A program made the position numbers and the translations under genes. Under the pieces are notes generated by a model. The model was not told the DNA's origin and searched no databases. It saw only the letters and a program-made list of their open reading frames with translations. DNA of 64,000 nucleotides from Lates calcarifer (Eukaryota > Chordata > Actinopteri > Centropomidae). Within the stretch, counting starts at the first letter, position 1. Each line of letters starts with the position of its first letter. This document shows, one piece after another, positions 54,101 to 64,000 of this stretch. Location: NCBI RefSeq assembly GCF_001640805.2, contig NC_066848.1:11485896-11549895 (forward strand). Direction: 5' to 3'.

Positions 54101-56143
54101 GAAAAGTGATGCCTTTTAAATGTGTGTTTATATTTGTGTGTGTGTGTGTGTGTGTGGGCTGAGAGGAAGTACAATCATTCAATGGGGATCAGAGAAATCC
54201 CTAAAACTCAATTAGGCTGATTAGGGTAGACACAACTGGTGCACACGATAAAGACAGACCTCCTGGCAGTGTGACAAGCGGGCAGGCAAAGCAGCGCATT
54301 GGCAAGAGGGAAAATACAAGTAATATAACACTGCCAGTGCTCGGCAGCCTTCCCGTTATAGTATACAGTTTGTGAGGGGGCTCCCTGTGTTTGCCAAGTC
54401 GCCAGACCATCGTTGTCATCTTGGATCTGGTTTCCCTCTCTCCCTCTCAAAGCAGTAGCGTGAATATGTAAGCATAGCATGCAGTATGTGTTACTGCAAC
54501 ACTAAGTCACGAAGCTGACAGAGAAAACATTTCACCTTTTTGTACGTCTCGGTCCAGCACCTCATCAAACAGTTTTTCCTGAACTGCTGGAGGCAAGTCC
54601 TCTATGTCTGAAACAAAAAAACAAAAATAAAAGAAGAGAAGTGAATAACAGAAATTAAAAATAATATTAGAGGAGACACAGGAGCAGAGAAAGTCAAGTC
54701 TTACTTTTAACAATGTTTTATTTGATGAATGCATTCATCTCTACTTAAACTAGCTGTAACACTTAACTGAAAAGACTGAAAAGGCTAACTAGAATTTTTT
54801 CTGTCATGGCTCATTTCAACTCAAGCCACCATGTTTTGTTCTTTCCACAATAGCCCCTGGCTTTCACTGCATGCTCGGAGCTCTTGTCAACACAGTAGCT
54901 CATTCTTTAGCTAAAATAAATGAATGCATTGACTTTGTGGAACTGAACAGAATGGCTTTCAATAGTGGCCAGAAGCCAAGGTCTGCATTGTCCTGAACAC
55001 TCGGCATAACAAAAATCCTTAGCTTAGCTACCAGCAACAGACTGAACCATAATGGCTATTCCACTGAATGGAATTCAACAGAAATAGCAGTGAATGCATG
55101 CAATTTTACAGAGAGACGCTGGCAAACATGCTAAATATAGCATTGTTATGAAGAGACATGCACCGTTGGCGGGCTGGTATACTCAGCATGCAAGAACAAT
55201 ACTCAAACAGGGAGCCAGAGGTAGCCTCCGTCTTCTGGCAGTTGGAAACAGACAACCGTAGCATTATGTCCCCTCAGCATTCGAACAACAAGCAATTTCA
55301 TACGCCACAAGTAAACAAAACAAGCATTCTATCACACGCTTGGCAAGCCAGAGGGGATGACTAGACTGGGTTCCTTCAGTTACATAGTTTTAAGTTCTCC
55401 TTACACAAAAACACAGAAAGTGCACTTTGACTGCTTCTGGAATTCATGTTATGACATCAATCAATTTGTGAGCACACAGACTGTTGTTGTTTTGGTCATA
55501 TTTATTTGTTTGTTGCTGATGAGGTACTGACCTGCTGGCAGGGTGAAGGTCACCAAGTCAGTGAGGAAATAGCATGTGAAATCTCCCTTGCGCTGGTGAA
55601 GAGAGGCCGCGACCTCACGACGGATCTGCTCCGTCAGCTCAGGACACACCATGGCTGGAATACACTTGGCTGCCTGTTGGGACACCTGCAGAAATGAGAT
55701 GAGAGAAGGAGGTATAATTTACATATATGACAAGTGTATAAGACAGAAACTTTGAACTGATTTTGAGCAAGTCTAAAAACTGCGGAAGGTCATATTCCAC
55801 AAAAGTAACCACAAAACTGAAAAACAGCTGCATTACGTGATGCAAAAACAGCTTTTGGGCTGGTTAGCCAGAGAGCAGACAAACCACTTCAAGAATCCCA
55901 AACAGAATAGTCAGTAACGCCAAAGATGGCGGCTATATGACACATGTTCCACCCCTCTCCCAAAACAATCAATCAAACCAAAAAATTTATCAAGCCAGTT
56001 GTGTTGTTGCACTGAAGCATCATGTGTCAACATGCGTATGCTTGCTAGAAGTATAACCTGTGGAAAAAAGGTGTTTGTTTTCTACAAGCAAAGTTGATAT
56101 TAAAGCATAGTTGGAGCCTGAATACTTTTAAAAAAAGCCATTA

Positions 56144-56206
<63 letters not shown>

Positions 56207-59200
56207 TGGGTAGGTGACCCTGTGATCAGAGCTAATTTTACTTTCACTATTCTAATCTAAATTGCCTCCAGGACAAGAGGATGAAAAGAGATGTTTCTGT
56301 GTTCTGTGTTCAAGCACTCGTCAGCTTTGAAGCATTTTCGGGGCATGATCCAGCGGTTGCTCACTGACCCCCCCCAGAAAAGAAACTGGGACAGTGACTG
56401 AGTGTGGGAGGAGAGGTGTGTGTACAGATAATCTGGGATCACAGTGCTGACGGCAAGCAAGCTGCTATCAACCTCAGCACACTGCGTGCACACACACTAG
56501 TTCAGTGAGGGAACCTATGTTTTTTTTTAACACTGGATACAAATAACACTCACAGCACAGAATAATTACAAACATAAGGAAGGCTATCACATTTAAATCT
56601 GGCTTTCTGCAAGTTTGACATAAAAGGAGGCACAGAGAGATGAGTGTGTGGCTGAATTCCAATCTCTTCCCTCTCTACAAACCCTTTGCTCTTGTGATTC
56701 CTCTTGGCTGATCTCATTGGATGTTGAGATTAACAGACTTTCAAGAGAAAGGGCTGCATCAACTCTGACTCATATAAACAGGCCGTGCTGTAATCATAGC
56801 ATAATTCAAGGATGTGATTTCCACTGAATACCCTCTGATTCTTCTAGTACAGTTATTGTTGTCTCCTAATTTTCTTAACAGTTAATATGTGAATCACACC
56901 TGACCATGCAGATATGATGATATGCTTAAATAAAAACCACTATGATTTATGCCTTCTGCTTCTAAAAACAAAGGTTACACTTCGTTTGAAGTGCCTGCAT
57001 TTTTTGTTTCATCCAAAGTGTAGAATTTTGTTTTAACCTCTTTGGATACAGGTAGAGTAGGAGAATGAGAAACAAATTTGAGTGATATAATGGCAACAGT
57101 TTGTCCCTACTGACCTCTGTGAGTAACACAGCCAGCATGTCCTGTCTCTGGAAGCGGATGGCTAGGTGAACCAGCGTGAAGCCATCATCAAACGCTGAGG
57201 GCCGATTTAATAGGCGCACCTCATCTGATGTTAGCTGTCGCGCGATGTCACCTCCCGATGACTTGTAGGCTTCCACGGCCGCTAGGTCACCCTCCACCAC
57301 ACCTGTTGGACAAAGAGGGAGAAGGGAAAAGGTCACATTGATAAGTAACATTAAAGTGGAGACTTTTTCTTTTCATATGTTTAAATAACAGAGCCAATTA
57401 GACAGTGTATGCTTAAACAAAAAGAACATTTTGCTTTGAATTAGAAGTCAACACAAGTTCACAATGTGTTACTTTTTACAGACACCTTCAAACATAGGTT
57501 TAACAGCATAAGGATTTATGAAAATAAAAGTACAATCAAAATAAATGATTGTACTTTGTGGACTAACATGTTGATCAGTGAGGTTAGAATCACATCATGA
57601 GTTGGCAAAATGGATTTAAAAATGATTTATCTTCAGAACAACCTTGTGGAGAGAACATTCTGTGCTCAACCAAAAAGTATAAAATATTAGAGATCAAAAT
57701 GTGCCTCATCTCTGTCACAGCTGGGGCAGCTTCGAAACTTCACTGACTTTGAAGTCAAGGGGAAAAGACAATAGGGGGCCACTTTGTAACCTGTCAGTTA
57801 TTTTTTGCCTTCTTTATCTTCAGGCTTAGATCTTAGCATGAGGGTTGAAGTCTGTGCTGGATCAGATAGATGCAGGTGTTTCCTTTCCTTTGCTTTTTTT
57901 GGCAAACATTCCCCTTAAAAACACACTGACTTGTTGGATGTAAACTTGTCTGTGAACTTGTACACATTTGATACTCAGAAAAGTCAGTCACTTCACATCA
58001 ATTCAATGGTGAACTGTCCTGAGAGGCTAGAGGATGGGGGTATTTTTAGTTCAACTAAACCAAAGCAATTGCACACATCAATAATGAAATGTGGATGGTT
58101 GTATGATCAGCTCAGACACCAGAAAAGTTGTCTGTTTTAGGCTTCAGCCTTTGTTACTGTGATCAAACCAGCAACACAGCAAGACAAAGCCAAAGTTATT
58201 AGCTGCAGAAGGTGACTGAACTATTTGGACAAGTGTGTTATTATAACAGAATAAAATCAAATCAGAGTATGCTAATTTCAATGCTACACAGCAACACAAA
58301 ATCTCTCTTTCCATTTCTAGCATATACAGTAAACGCCCGTGTAGCATTCTCTCGCACATTTGACAGTATTAAACACTGTTGAGCTTTTGTTCTTGTGTCA
58401 AAGGACCACACACAATGCTCAACTGCATAATCTCTGTGTGTGAGTGAGACAGAGAGTGAGAGAGACATGGAGTGGGTGGAAGGACTCGCTGTGCCATGTG
58501 GGGCTGGCTAGCAGTGTGAGAAATGAAGAGAGAAAACTACACAATGGCAATGCAGTGTGATAGAGAGGGATCGCAACCAATTTCCACAAAACACTCCATT
58601 AGTGTGGGCGTGTCTGTGGCCCTGCAGTCAGTACTGTACGCATAAATCCTTTAGACAACACAAAAGGCGCAAATACAGAAGTACATTTAAAGACGGACTG
58701 ATGAAAGAGAATGGATCCGGCTGAGTAATGTTGGTCTTTTTTAATCCACACAGTGCATGTTCTTCTCTTCAGCTCTATCATAGTTAAATAAACAGCAGCC
58801 ATCAGGCTAATGCTGGTGCTTAAAAGTCTATTTGTAATTGGTCCATTTACCTGCTCAATCAGCCATTTCAGTAAGTAACACACCAGTGAATAATGTGGGA
58901 TATTCAAAACAATCAGCGGCTATTTTGATATTTGCAGATTCTAATTTCTCAAACATCACACATTATAGTAAATTGATTATCTTTGGATTTTGGACTGTTA
59001 GTCAAGCTCTGAAAATTGTAACTGGCAATTACAGGCAAACAGTTAACTGAATAATCAATGAAAAAAAAAGTCATTGGTTGCAGCCCTAGAACTTAATACT
59101 GACAACTGAATCTAACATTTTATTAGTTGTGAACCCAGTCCCAACCTCTATTTGGCAGATAGCTTTTGCAGAAGCTCTCACAAGGCAAACAATGTTCAGG

Positions 59201-62200
59201 GATTTCCCAACTTCAGTAAAGGAAGAATACAGACTTTTTTCATATCATGGTTATAGGAAGGAAATTCACAAATGTCATTGGTAACACTGCATTTACATAC
59301 AAGTTTCTTGTTATTGTGTGTGCCGACTCACTGACATTTCTTATTGAGACAACTAAACAGGTTGGAGCCATTATTACTGCTATTAGATACACTCATGCTT
59401 TTCCTGCTATAACATGTCAAAATGTCTTGCCTTGAAAGAGATCTATAGCAGCCTGAGATTATGCTGAACATCCTGTTGGTATTAATACAAAAGCCTTTAT
59501 TCTGAGACTCTAGCAAGGACTCTGCATTAACAGGGCTGTCCCAGGAGTAAAAGTAGAGAAGAAAAGATGGGTCATACATGTACACACTGTGTTAGTTTTG
59601 TTCAATATGTTTTTAGGGGTAATATTGCACAAAATATTTCATATTTGTAGGGGAAAATAATCACTTTTGTATTTAAATGTTTTGTGTCTACTTTGTGGAA
59701 AGACCTTTGTTAATAGATTTACACCCATCTGTGTAAATTTATTTACTGTTATGGTTATGGTTTATGTTATGGTTTATCTGTGTAAATTAATTTATTTATA
59801 ATCTGTGATTTTTGCCTCTCATTTTCTTAAAAACATTTTCAATGCCATATTAGTACACCTTTGACTGTACACTATTTACTGTATCAAACAAGAATAAAAC
59901 CTTGGTGGGAAATCAATAGCTAGTTCTGACTTCAGTTCAGACTTTCATGAGTGTATTTATTTTAACCATATTTTGCCCTTGCCAAGTGTGTTTGTATAAT
60001 TTTTGTTCTTCTGTGCATAACTGATAGATAACTTTTTTTCACTGGGAGTGTAACCTTACATAACCAAAGTTTACAAGTACTAAAATATGATTTTTGTCCT
60101 GTATTACTCATCCCTACTTAGTACTGTCATCTTACAGAAAGTGGGACACAGGATTGTTTGGTGTTTACACATTCCTCCTGTGTTAACACTGGCTTCCTTT
60201 GACCATGCTCCTGTTTCCTCTCACATTCTTGAGTCAGGAGCACTGGAGACTTTGAACTGCATGAAGGTATTCATGAGTATGAGTGTGTCTATGTTATCAA
60301 TGTATTGCAACTTATCTAGAACATTTCCAAATCCATCACACTCATGATAAGTAAGGCTCCAGACCCCTTTAAACAGAAGAATACATACATGATAAAAAAA
60401 ATTATACAGGAAATAAAAGTTATTTTTGATATATTGATCATGCAGAACCATGTTTATCCAAAACACAACACACAACATCCAATCACTAAGTTGTAATAAT
60501 ATACTATTTTTTGCAAGTGAGGCTAGCATGGTGAAGAACCACTGCTGTATCATTGTAACTCTTGGCCAATGTTTTATTTGCCTGTTATTCATTTAGTACT
60601 ACCAATGATGTTTCTTTATAACCAGCTGTATCCTTGTGAAAAGGCTATTTACAACACACTTTACACTGGTCATCATGTGAAGCCTCTTAAATCACTAAAA
60701 GATGGGACAGTAGCCCATGAACACAAACAGGTGGGCACTTAAAGAGTGACCCAACTGACAGGTCAAAAAGGCACCTTGTGGCTCATCAAACTCATCAAAA
60801 AGTCCCAAGTGTCATATCATGAAACTACCCTCTCCTAATGAAATTCGTTGTGTCTGAAAGAAATCTTGCAGAACAGCTGAGGCATGGGACATGCAATGTC
60901 AGCATTTGCCCTCAAAAGCAACATCATGAAAGCCTCTCCTCTGAAAACAGATGAACAATCACAAATCTGTTTATAACCTCATAAACAGGATAAGAATGTA
61001 ATGCTTTGTCACTGGGTTGAAAAGAGAAATGCCCACACAAACACCACACATGTAAGTATCATCGGTTGAGTTCGGGGAGTTGGCTGAGGGTGATCCACAC
61101 TGCAGGAGCGAAGGTCATTGCTGTTACCAAAGAGAGTTTTTTTTTTTTTTAACCTACTGTTACATGGGTCATGCTATTTTTAGTGCAGCAGGTCCCTGAG
61201 GAAACTGAGGGGCATCTATCAGAGCTTTGGGTGCCACTGTTTACAAACAGTGATGTCTATGTGTCAATGACAGCGAAACCTACCTAGCAACAGAGGACAA
61301 ATTCATTTGTCTCTACTCAACACAACTGAGCTATGCCTAACTAACTGCAGCTGGGTAATACCTCATTCACTCACTCACTATTCCCTACATACTTAACACT
61401 TGGGAGTTTACTTTATAGTGAGTATTAAATTGAGATACCGAATACTTGTGAATCATTATCTTGTGCTGCTGCTGACAGATGTGGTGAGATATTAATGTAA
61501 CACTCTGTCATCTCTGGCAAAAAATAATGTGCAAAATTACTATGGACTCTACATTTTTGTTTCAAATTCAGACGCTCACAATTTCCAGAGCTGAAACAAT
61601 TAGCCAATTAATCTAAGGCAACAATTTAAATTCTCAACTAATCATTCAAGACCTTAATCAAGCAGAAATGCCAAAGATTTTCAGGTTTCAGCTCCTCAAA
61701 TGTGCATATTTTATGCTTGTTGTTTTCTATGACAGCAAACTGAATCAAGCGTATAAAAAGGCAGATAATGATCATGAAAATAATCACTGGCCAAAAATCT
61801 TCCAAAGTAGAAGAAATAAACTTGATGGCAAATAGGGACTGATTTCAGACGTGGCTTGGATTTAATTTCCTTCAAGGGACAATAGATAGGAGATACTAAG
61901 CAGCACTTCTAATCAGATAAGGGGAATGAACACTTGAATATGTTAAAGAAATCACACCCATTCACATCAGACATGCTGACCAGATGAGACTCGGTCTAAA
62001 GGGGACAAGCAGCACAGACATGAGGGAACCCTCCATGTCACGTGTGTCATGTGTAGGACCAGAGGCAAGCTAACTACGGTCGTATTTCTTTGACATCCAG
62101 ACCCAGTGATTCCTTTGCTTTGAGTAATGTAACAGCATGGAAAAACAGCACATAACTTTTAATCACTACAAGGGCTTCACTGGGATATTAAATACACGTG

Positions 62201-63714
62201 TGGCTGTCAAATTTAAGTCGTCAGTGTAAAACAGAAAAATTATTTGTCAAAGAGACAGATGGGGGGCGGGGAGGACTGGAGGTTGAGTGGGTGTGTAGAA
62301 CAAACTCTATGTAGCCATGGCGAAGGCAGGAGAAAGAGTGAGATAGTGGTGTGAGAGAGGGAAAAAAAAGCAATCACTAGTTGTTCTTAAAATGTTCATC
62401 CTCCCTCCCACTCCACATTCACCAGTCTACAGTGTGGGTGGTCGGACACTTGCTGCTTGTGTGGGGAAGTTTTACACAAGCTGAAAGCAGAGGATTTCTA
62501 AGCATATAGTATTTCAGCATTAGAGGGATGCGATTAAGAATCATCTGGACTAGGATAAATAAACTGGATTGTAACAAATTACCTTGCAGATGGTAAAACT
62601 ATATTAATCATTTTGGGAAATCCCATTTCACAGTGTTGGTCTGCCTTACATCATTCAGTTGACTCATTACCCACCTCATGATACAAGAGAACAAGTTTTA
62701 AAAATGCTTCAATAAAATCATATATTTTTGAAACTCACCAACACAGGCATTGAGGAACAGCCAATCAGTCCTTCTCATCCTGTTCTTAATCTGCTTCAGT
62801 TTTTTGAAATCCACCTCCAGCTCCTCTTTGCTCCCAATCCCAGCCCCTGATGCCAATTCAATCCTCTGAAAGTCCATGTTCATGTCTGACTCCCGTTTTG
62901 ATGTTGGCGGAGACCTCCTTTGGCTGCTGCTACAACCCCCAACCACACCTACTACACTCCCTACTCCTTGCCCGACCACATGCCCAACAACACCCCTCCT
63001 GTTGTCCCTGTCCTGTTCGTTAAGTTTTGAGGAAGGTTGTTGGCTCTCAGGCTCCGACGCCAGTTCGATGGGTTCAGTTAGCAGACTGTTCGGCCTGGGG
63101 TGGTCGCACACTACACACTTTTGTGCCTTGGCCCAGTTCTCGTAAGTGCAGGCAGTGCAGGTCCAGTGCTGTGCGTGAGTGTTGAGCCTGTTACGGTCAT
63201 TATATTCCTCACAGGGGTCTGTAGTGCTGGCCACGGGAACAGGGCGGCATCCAGAGCCTGAGGTTTGGGGTGATTCTGTGGGGCTGCGTGGCTGCTGGGT
63301 ATGATGTCCTTGATGGGTTGCATGTTGCCCATGCTGTTGGTGTTGCTGACCGTGCTGCCTCTGGCATAGGCACTGGGTGCAACGGATGGCCCGGGGCCAG
63401 TTCAGGTAGGTGCACATGTGGCATGACCACTTGCTACTAGTCTCAGGTACATCAGCAATGCGGACACGGGGTCGGGCACTGGAGTCTGGACAAATAAGTA
63501 AGCTGGAGCCCCCCTGAGGTGGGCTGTTGCTGAGGCCTGCAGGGTCCCACTGGTGCAGACTGGCATCCAGAGCAGGGCTGCTCTTGAAGGGCTCCTCAGT
63601 AATGATGGCACCCCCGCTGGGCCTCTGAGCGCGGCACATGGTGCACTTGATAGCTGACGGCCAGTTCTCGTATGTGCAGTATTCACAGGCCCACTTGGCA
63701 ACCAGCTCGGTCAT
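47969..63714 (-). CDS. zranb1: zranb1 (TRABID): NZF-ankyrin-OTU deubiquitinase (spliced, 9 coding exons)
   Basis: TRABID is a deubiquitinase preferring K29/K33-linked and also K63-linked ubiquitin chains, with reported roles in Wnt signalling. Nine exons join (62739-63714, 57115-57302, 55532-55685, 54536-54607, 52604-52802, 51881-52001, 51345-51474, 48416-48645, 47969-48187) to 2289 nt, i.e. 762 aa plus stop, against 708 in human. Three NZF fingers with the WxCxxC...CxxC pattern lie at W8-C27, W96-C115 and W184-C203. The ankyrin region begins around 300-326. The OTU catalytic cysteine is C497 in TAGDCLLDS and the histidine is H639 in GYTRGHFSAL. Both sit exactly 54 residues after human C443 and H585, so all net extra length is upstream, in the first exon. 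The C-terminus is acidic (SLSDGEEEEDDEDE). All splice sites are GT-AG with matching phases. The gene is complete except for its 5' UTR exon(s). Confidence 0.97.
48416..48645 (-). CDS. zranb1: zranb1 coding exon 8 (OTU catalytic histidine)
   Basis: The acceptor is ctccccctAG and the donor GAA|GTAAGT. It encodes VYLPLLWEQSFCWKSPIALG to HFLSAQE, residues 615-690, with the catalytic histidine H639 in GYTRGHFSAL. Confidence 0.96.
48646..51344 (-). other. zranb1 intron between exons 7 and 8
   Basis: 2.7 kb. Contains a degenerate retroelement ORF fragment near 48836-49290. The rest is AT-rich and unremarkable. Confidence 0.75.
48836..49290 (-). pseudogene. degenerate non-LTR retroelement ORF fragment (SGNH/ORF1-like)
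   Basis: The - strand frame 48836-49270 reads LITGGSIVRKIVEKLA ... CCSLGAKVWDRTDELPTILN ... PNADTVIIQVD. This follows the block order of the esterase-like ORF1 of fish L2-type LINEs (GxSIVR, PGARVxD, ADxVIVHVG). The frame is broken, truncated after the third block and lies inside a zranb1 intron. Assignment rests on motif resemblance. Confidence 0.4.
51345..51474 (-). CDS. zranb1: zranb1 coding exon 7
   Basis: The acceptor is cttttgcAG and the donor G|GTGAGC. It encodes PGSSLEQTHIFVLAHILRRP to GYTRFQ, residues 571-613, plus one base of Gly614. It is part of the OTU core (HIFVLAHILRRPIIVYG is a hallmark of the family). Confidence 0.96.
51475..51880 (-). other. zranb1 intron between exons 6 and 7
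   Basis: 406 bp with a short CA run near 51617. Nothing else seen. Confidence 0.8.
51881..52001 (-). CDS. zranb1: zranb1 coding exon 6
   Basis: The donor is CAG|GTATGT. The acceptor is ctgtAG, preceded on the coding strand by alternating TA/TG dinucleotides and not a pyrimidine tract. It encodes FYTRWKEWESWYSQSFGLHF to FILSLASQ, residues 531-570, completing Trp530. Confidence 0.95.
52002..52603 (-). other. zranb1 intron between exons 5 and 6
   Basis: 602 bp. An AT/GT alternating tract lies at 52010-52062, next to the exon 6 acceptor. Otherwise nothing recognised. Confidence 0.8.
52604..52802 (-). CDS. zranb1: zranb1 coding exon 5 (OTU catalytic cysteine)
   Basis: The acceptor is cttgttcAG and the donor TG|GTGAGT. 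It encodes LEEESPIINWSLELGTRLDS to DSLHDCSH, residues 465-529, plus two bases of Trp530. It contains the catalytic nucleophile C497 in the OTU motif GDCLLDS. Confidence 0.96.
52803..54535 (-). other. zranb1 intron between exons 4 and 5
   Basis: 1.7 kb, AT-rich, with a perfect hairpin at 53131-53165 and a short (GT)n near 54138-54155. No coding sequence. Confidence 0.8.
53131..53165. repeat. perfect 14-bp inverted repeat with 7-nt loop
   Basis: TAATGTTCCTGCTA is followed after ATATTTA by its exact reverse complement. It lies in a zranb1 intron. Confidence 0.9.
54536..54607 (-). CDS. zranb1: zranb1 coding exon 4 (72-nt exon)
   Basis: The acceptor is tttgtttcAG and the donor G|GTGAAA. It encodes IEDLPPAVQEKLFDEVLDRD to VQK, residues 441-463, bounded by split codons for Asp440 and Glu464. 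The donor GTGAAA is weaker than its neighbours. Confidence 0.94.
54608..55531 (-). other. zranb1 intron between exons 3 and 4
   Basis: 924 bp of apparently unique AT-rich sequence. Nothing recognised. Confidence 0.8.
55532..55685 (-). CDS. zranb1: zranb1 coding exon 3
   Basis: The acceptor is tttctgcAG and the donor G|GTCAGT. It encodes VSQQAAKCIPAMVCPELTEQ to DLVTFTLPA, residues 389-439, plus one base of Asp440. It links the ankyrin repeats to the OTU domain. Confidence 0.95.
55686..57114 (-). other. zranb1 intron between exons 2 and 3
   Basis: 1.4 kb with a (GT)n microsatellite at 56146-56204. Nothing else recognised. Confidence 0.8.
56146..56204. repeat. (GT)n microsatellite, about 29 units
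   Basis: An uninterrupted GT tract in a zranb1 intron. Confidence 0.97.
57115..57302 (-). CDS. zranb1: zranb1 coding exon 2 (ankyrin repeats)
   Basis: The acceptor is tgtccaacAG and the donor GAG|GTCAGT. It encodes VVEGDLAAVEAYKSSGGDIA ... FTLVHLAIRFQRQDMLAVLL, residues 327-388. The TLVHLAIRFQR segment has the ankyrin-repeat T-x-LH signature. This ankyrin pair packs on the OTU core and extends its ubiquitin-binding surface (known from the family). Confidence 0.96.
58965..59089 (+). repeat. dispersed repeat family A, partial copy in zranb1 intron
   Basis: Contains tttggattttggactgttag and ends aagtcattggttgcagccct, matching the family terminus seen inverted at 4581. Confidence 0.6.
61588..61755 (+). 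repeat. dispersed repeat family A, partial copy in zranb1 intron
   Basis: Contains agctgaaacaattagccaat, aatgccaaagattttcaggt, cagctcctcaaatgtgcata and atgacagcaaactgaatc in the family order. Confidence 0.6.
62739..63714 (-). CDS. zranb1: zranb1 coding exon 1: three NZF zinc fingers
   Basis: ATG is at 63714-63712 (MTELVAKWACEYCTYENWPS) and the donor at G|GTGAGT, giving 325 codons plus one base of Gly326. The NZF fingers bind ubiquitin; each has four Cys with an internal Asn-Trp (ENWPSAIKC, LNWPRAIRC, ENWAKAQKC). Two inserts are not present in the human protein: a His/Gln-rich stretch (about 117-142, between fingers 2 and 3) and a Gly/Val-rich stretch (about 241-260, before the conserved SQRRSPP). 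The exon ends with the conserved KKLKQIKNRMRRTDWLFLNA before the ankyrin repeats. Confidence 0.96.
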
Positions 63715-63808
63715 CGTCGCACCGCCGCTGAGGAAAGCTTCCTGCCGTTCAGAGGGGCTCTCAGCTCGGCAGATCCACTCTCAAGGAGATCACACAGCAA
63801 GCAATACA
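63715..63808 (-). other. zranb1: zranb1 5' UTR part of the first coding exon
   Basis: Upstream of ATG 63714 the sequence stays GC-richer for about 95 nt. It then meets a plausible acceptor on the - strand (tttattttctctgtaccccAG, exon beginning 63808). A noncoding first exon and the promoter would lie beyond 64000. The boundary is inferred from the splice consensus only. Confidence 0.5.
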
Positions 63809-64000
63809 CTGGGGTACAGAGAAAATAAAACATGGGGCATTTTAGCAAATCACTTTTTTGTTATGCCAAATAAACATACTGAACTTGATTACACTAAGGA
63901 ATCAGAAAAGACAAAGCCAAATATCTTGTAACTCAAAGGCACAACACTTTTGAAAGGTATAAATATTAACAATACACTTGAAAGAAATGTGTCTGCACTT
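63809..64000 (-). other. zranb1 5' intron (partial)
   Basis: AT-rich sequence upstream of the predicted acceptor, running off the window. No gene or repeat is seen. Confidence 0.4.

Larger units (their letters stand above)
57303..62738 (-). other. zranb1 intron between exons 1 and 2
   Basis: 5.4 kb. Contains two copies of the dispersed repeat family (58965-59089, 61588-61755) and a short imperfect tandem at about 59725-59800 (gtgtaaattnatttatt and ttatggttta units). No coding sequence recognised. Confidence 0.75.

Overview
The window is nuclear DNA of a ray-finned (teleost) fish. Coding exons are short and separated by GT-AG introns. Long (GT)n/(CA)n microsatellites and dispersed MITE-like repeats typical of percomorph genomes are common. 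The proteins match vertebrate families almost residue for residue. It is one conserved vertebrate neighbourhood holding two genes tail to tail.

Positions 1-45925, + strand: ctbp2. A first coding exon (ATG 1806) encodes the CtBP2-specific basic N-terminus. A large exon (ATG 11676 to 13992) encodes the A domain of RIBEYE, the scaffold of synaptic ribbons. Both end in phase 1 and can splice to the same eight exons (33870-44256), which encode the CtBP dehydrogenase-fold B domain. The spliced products are 448 aa (nuclear corepressor) and 1201 aa (RIBEYE). About 20 kb of intron (13993-33869) separates the A-domain exon from the shared exons; it carries microsatellites, repeats and several candidate regulatory sites.

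Positions 46259-64000, - strand: zranb1 (TRABID), a deubiquitinase with three NZF fingers, ankyrin repeats and an OTU domain. Nine coding exons give a complete 762-aa protein; the 5' noncoding exon(s) lie beyond the right edge. About 330 bp separate the two poly(A) sites.

No new multi-gene system is present. The points most worth following up are: three near-palindromic RFX X-boxes in the ctbp2 intron; a CRE plus CRX/OTX cluster upstream of the RIBEYE start; a long QQQQL-type glutamine expansion and a SAM-like segment in the A domain; an intronic poly(A) signal that could yield an A-domain-only protein with a hydrophobic tail; a (TG)10 tract in place of the pyrimidine tract at one 3' splice site; and lineage-specific inserts in zranb1. 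Exon limits were read by eye from reading frame, splice consensus and family similarity; no alignment or transcript data were available.
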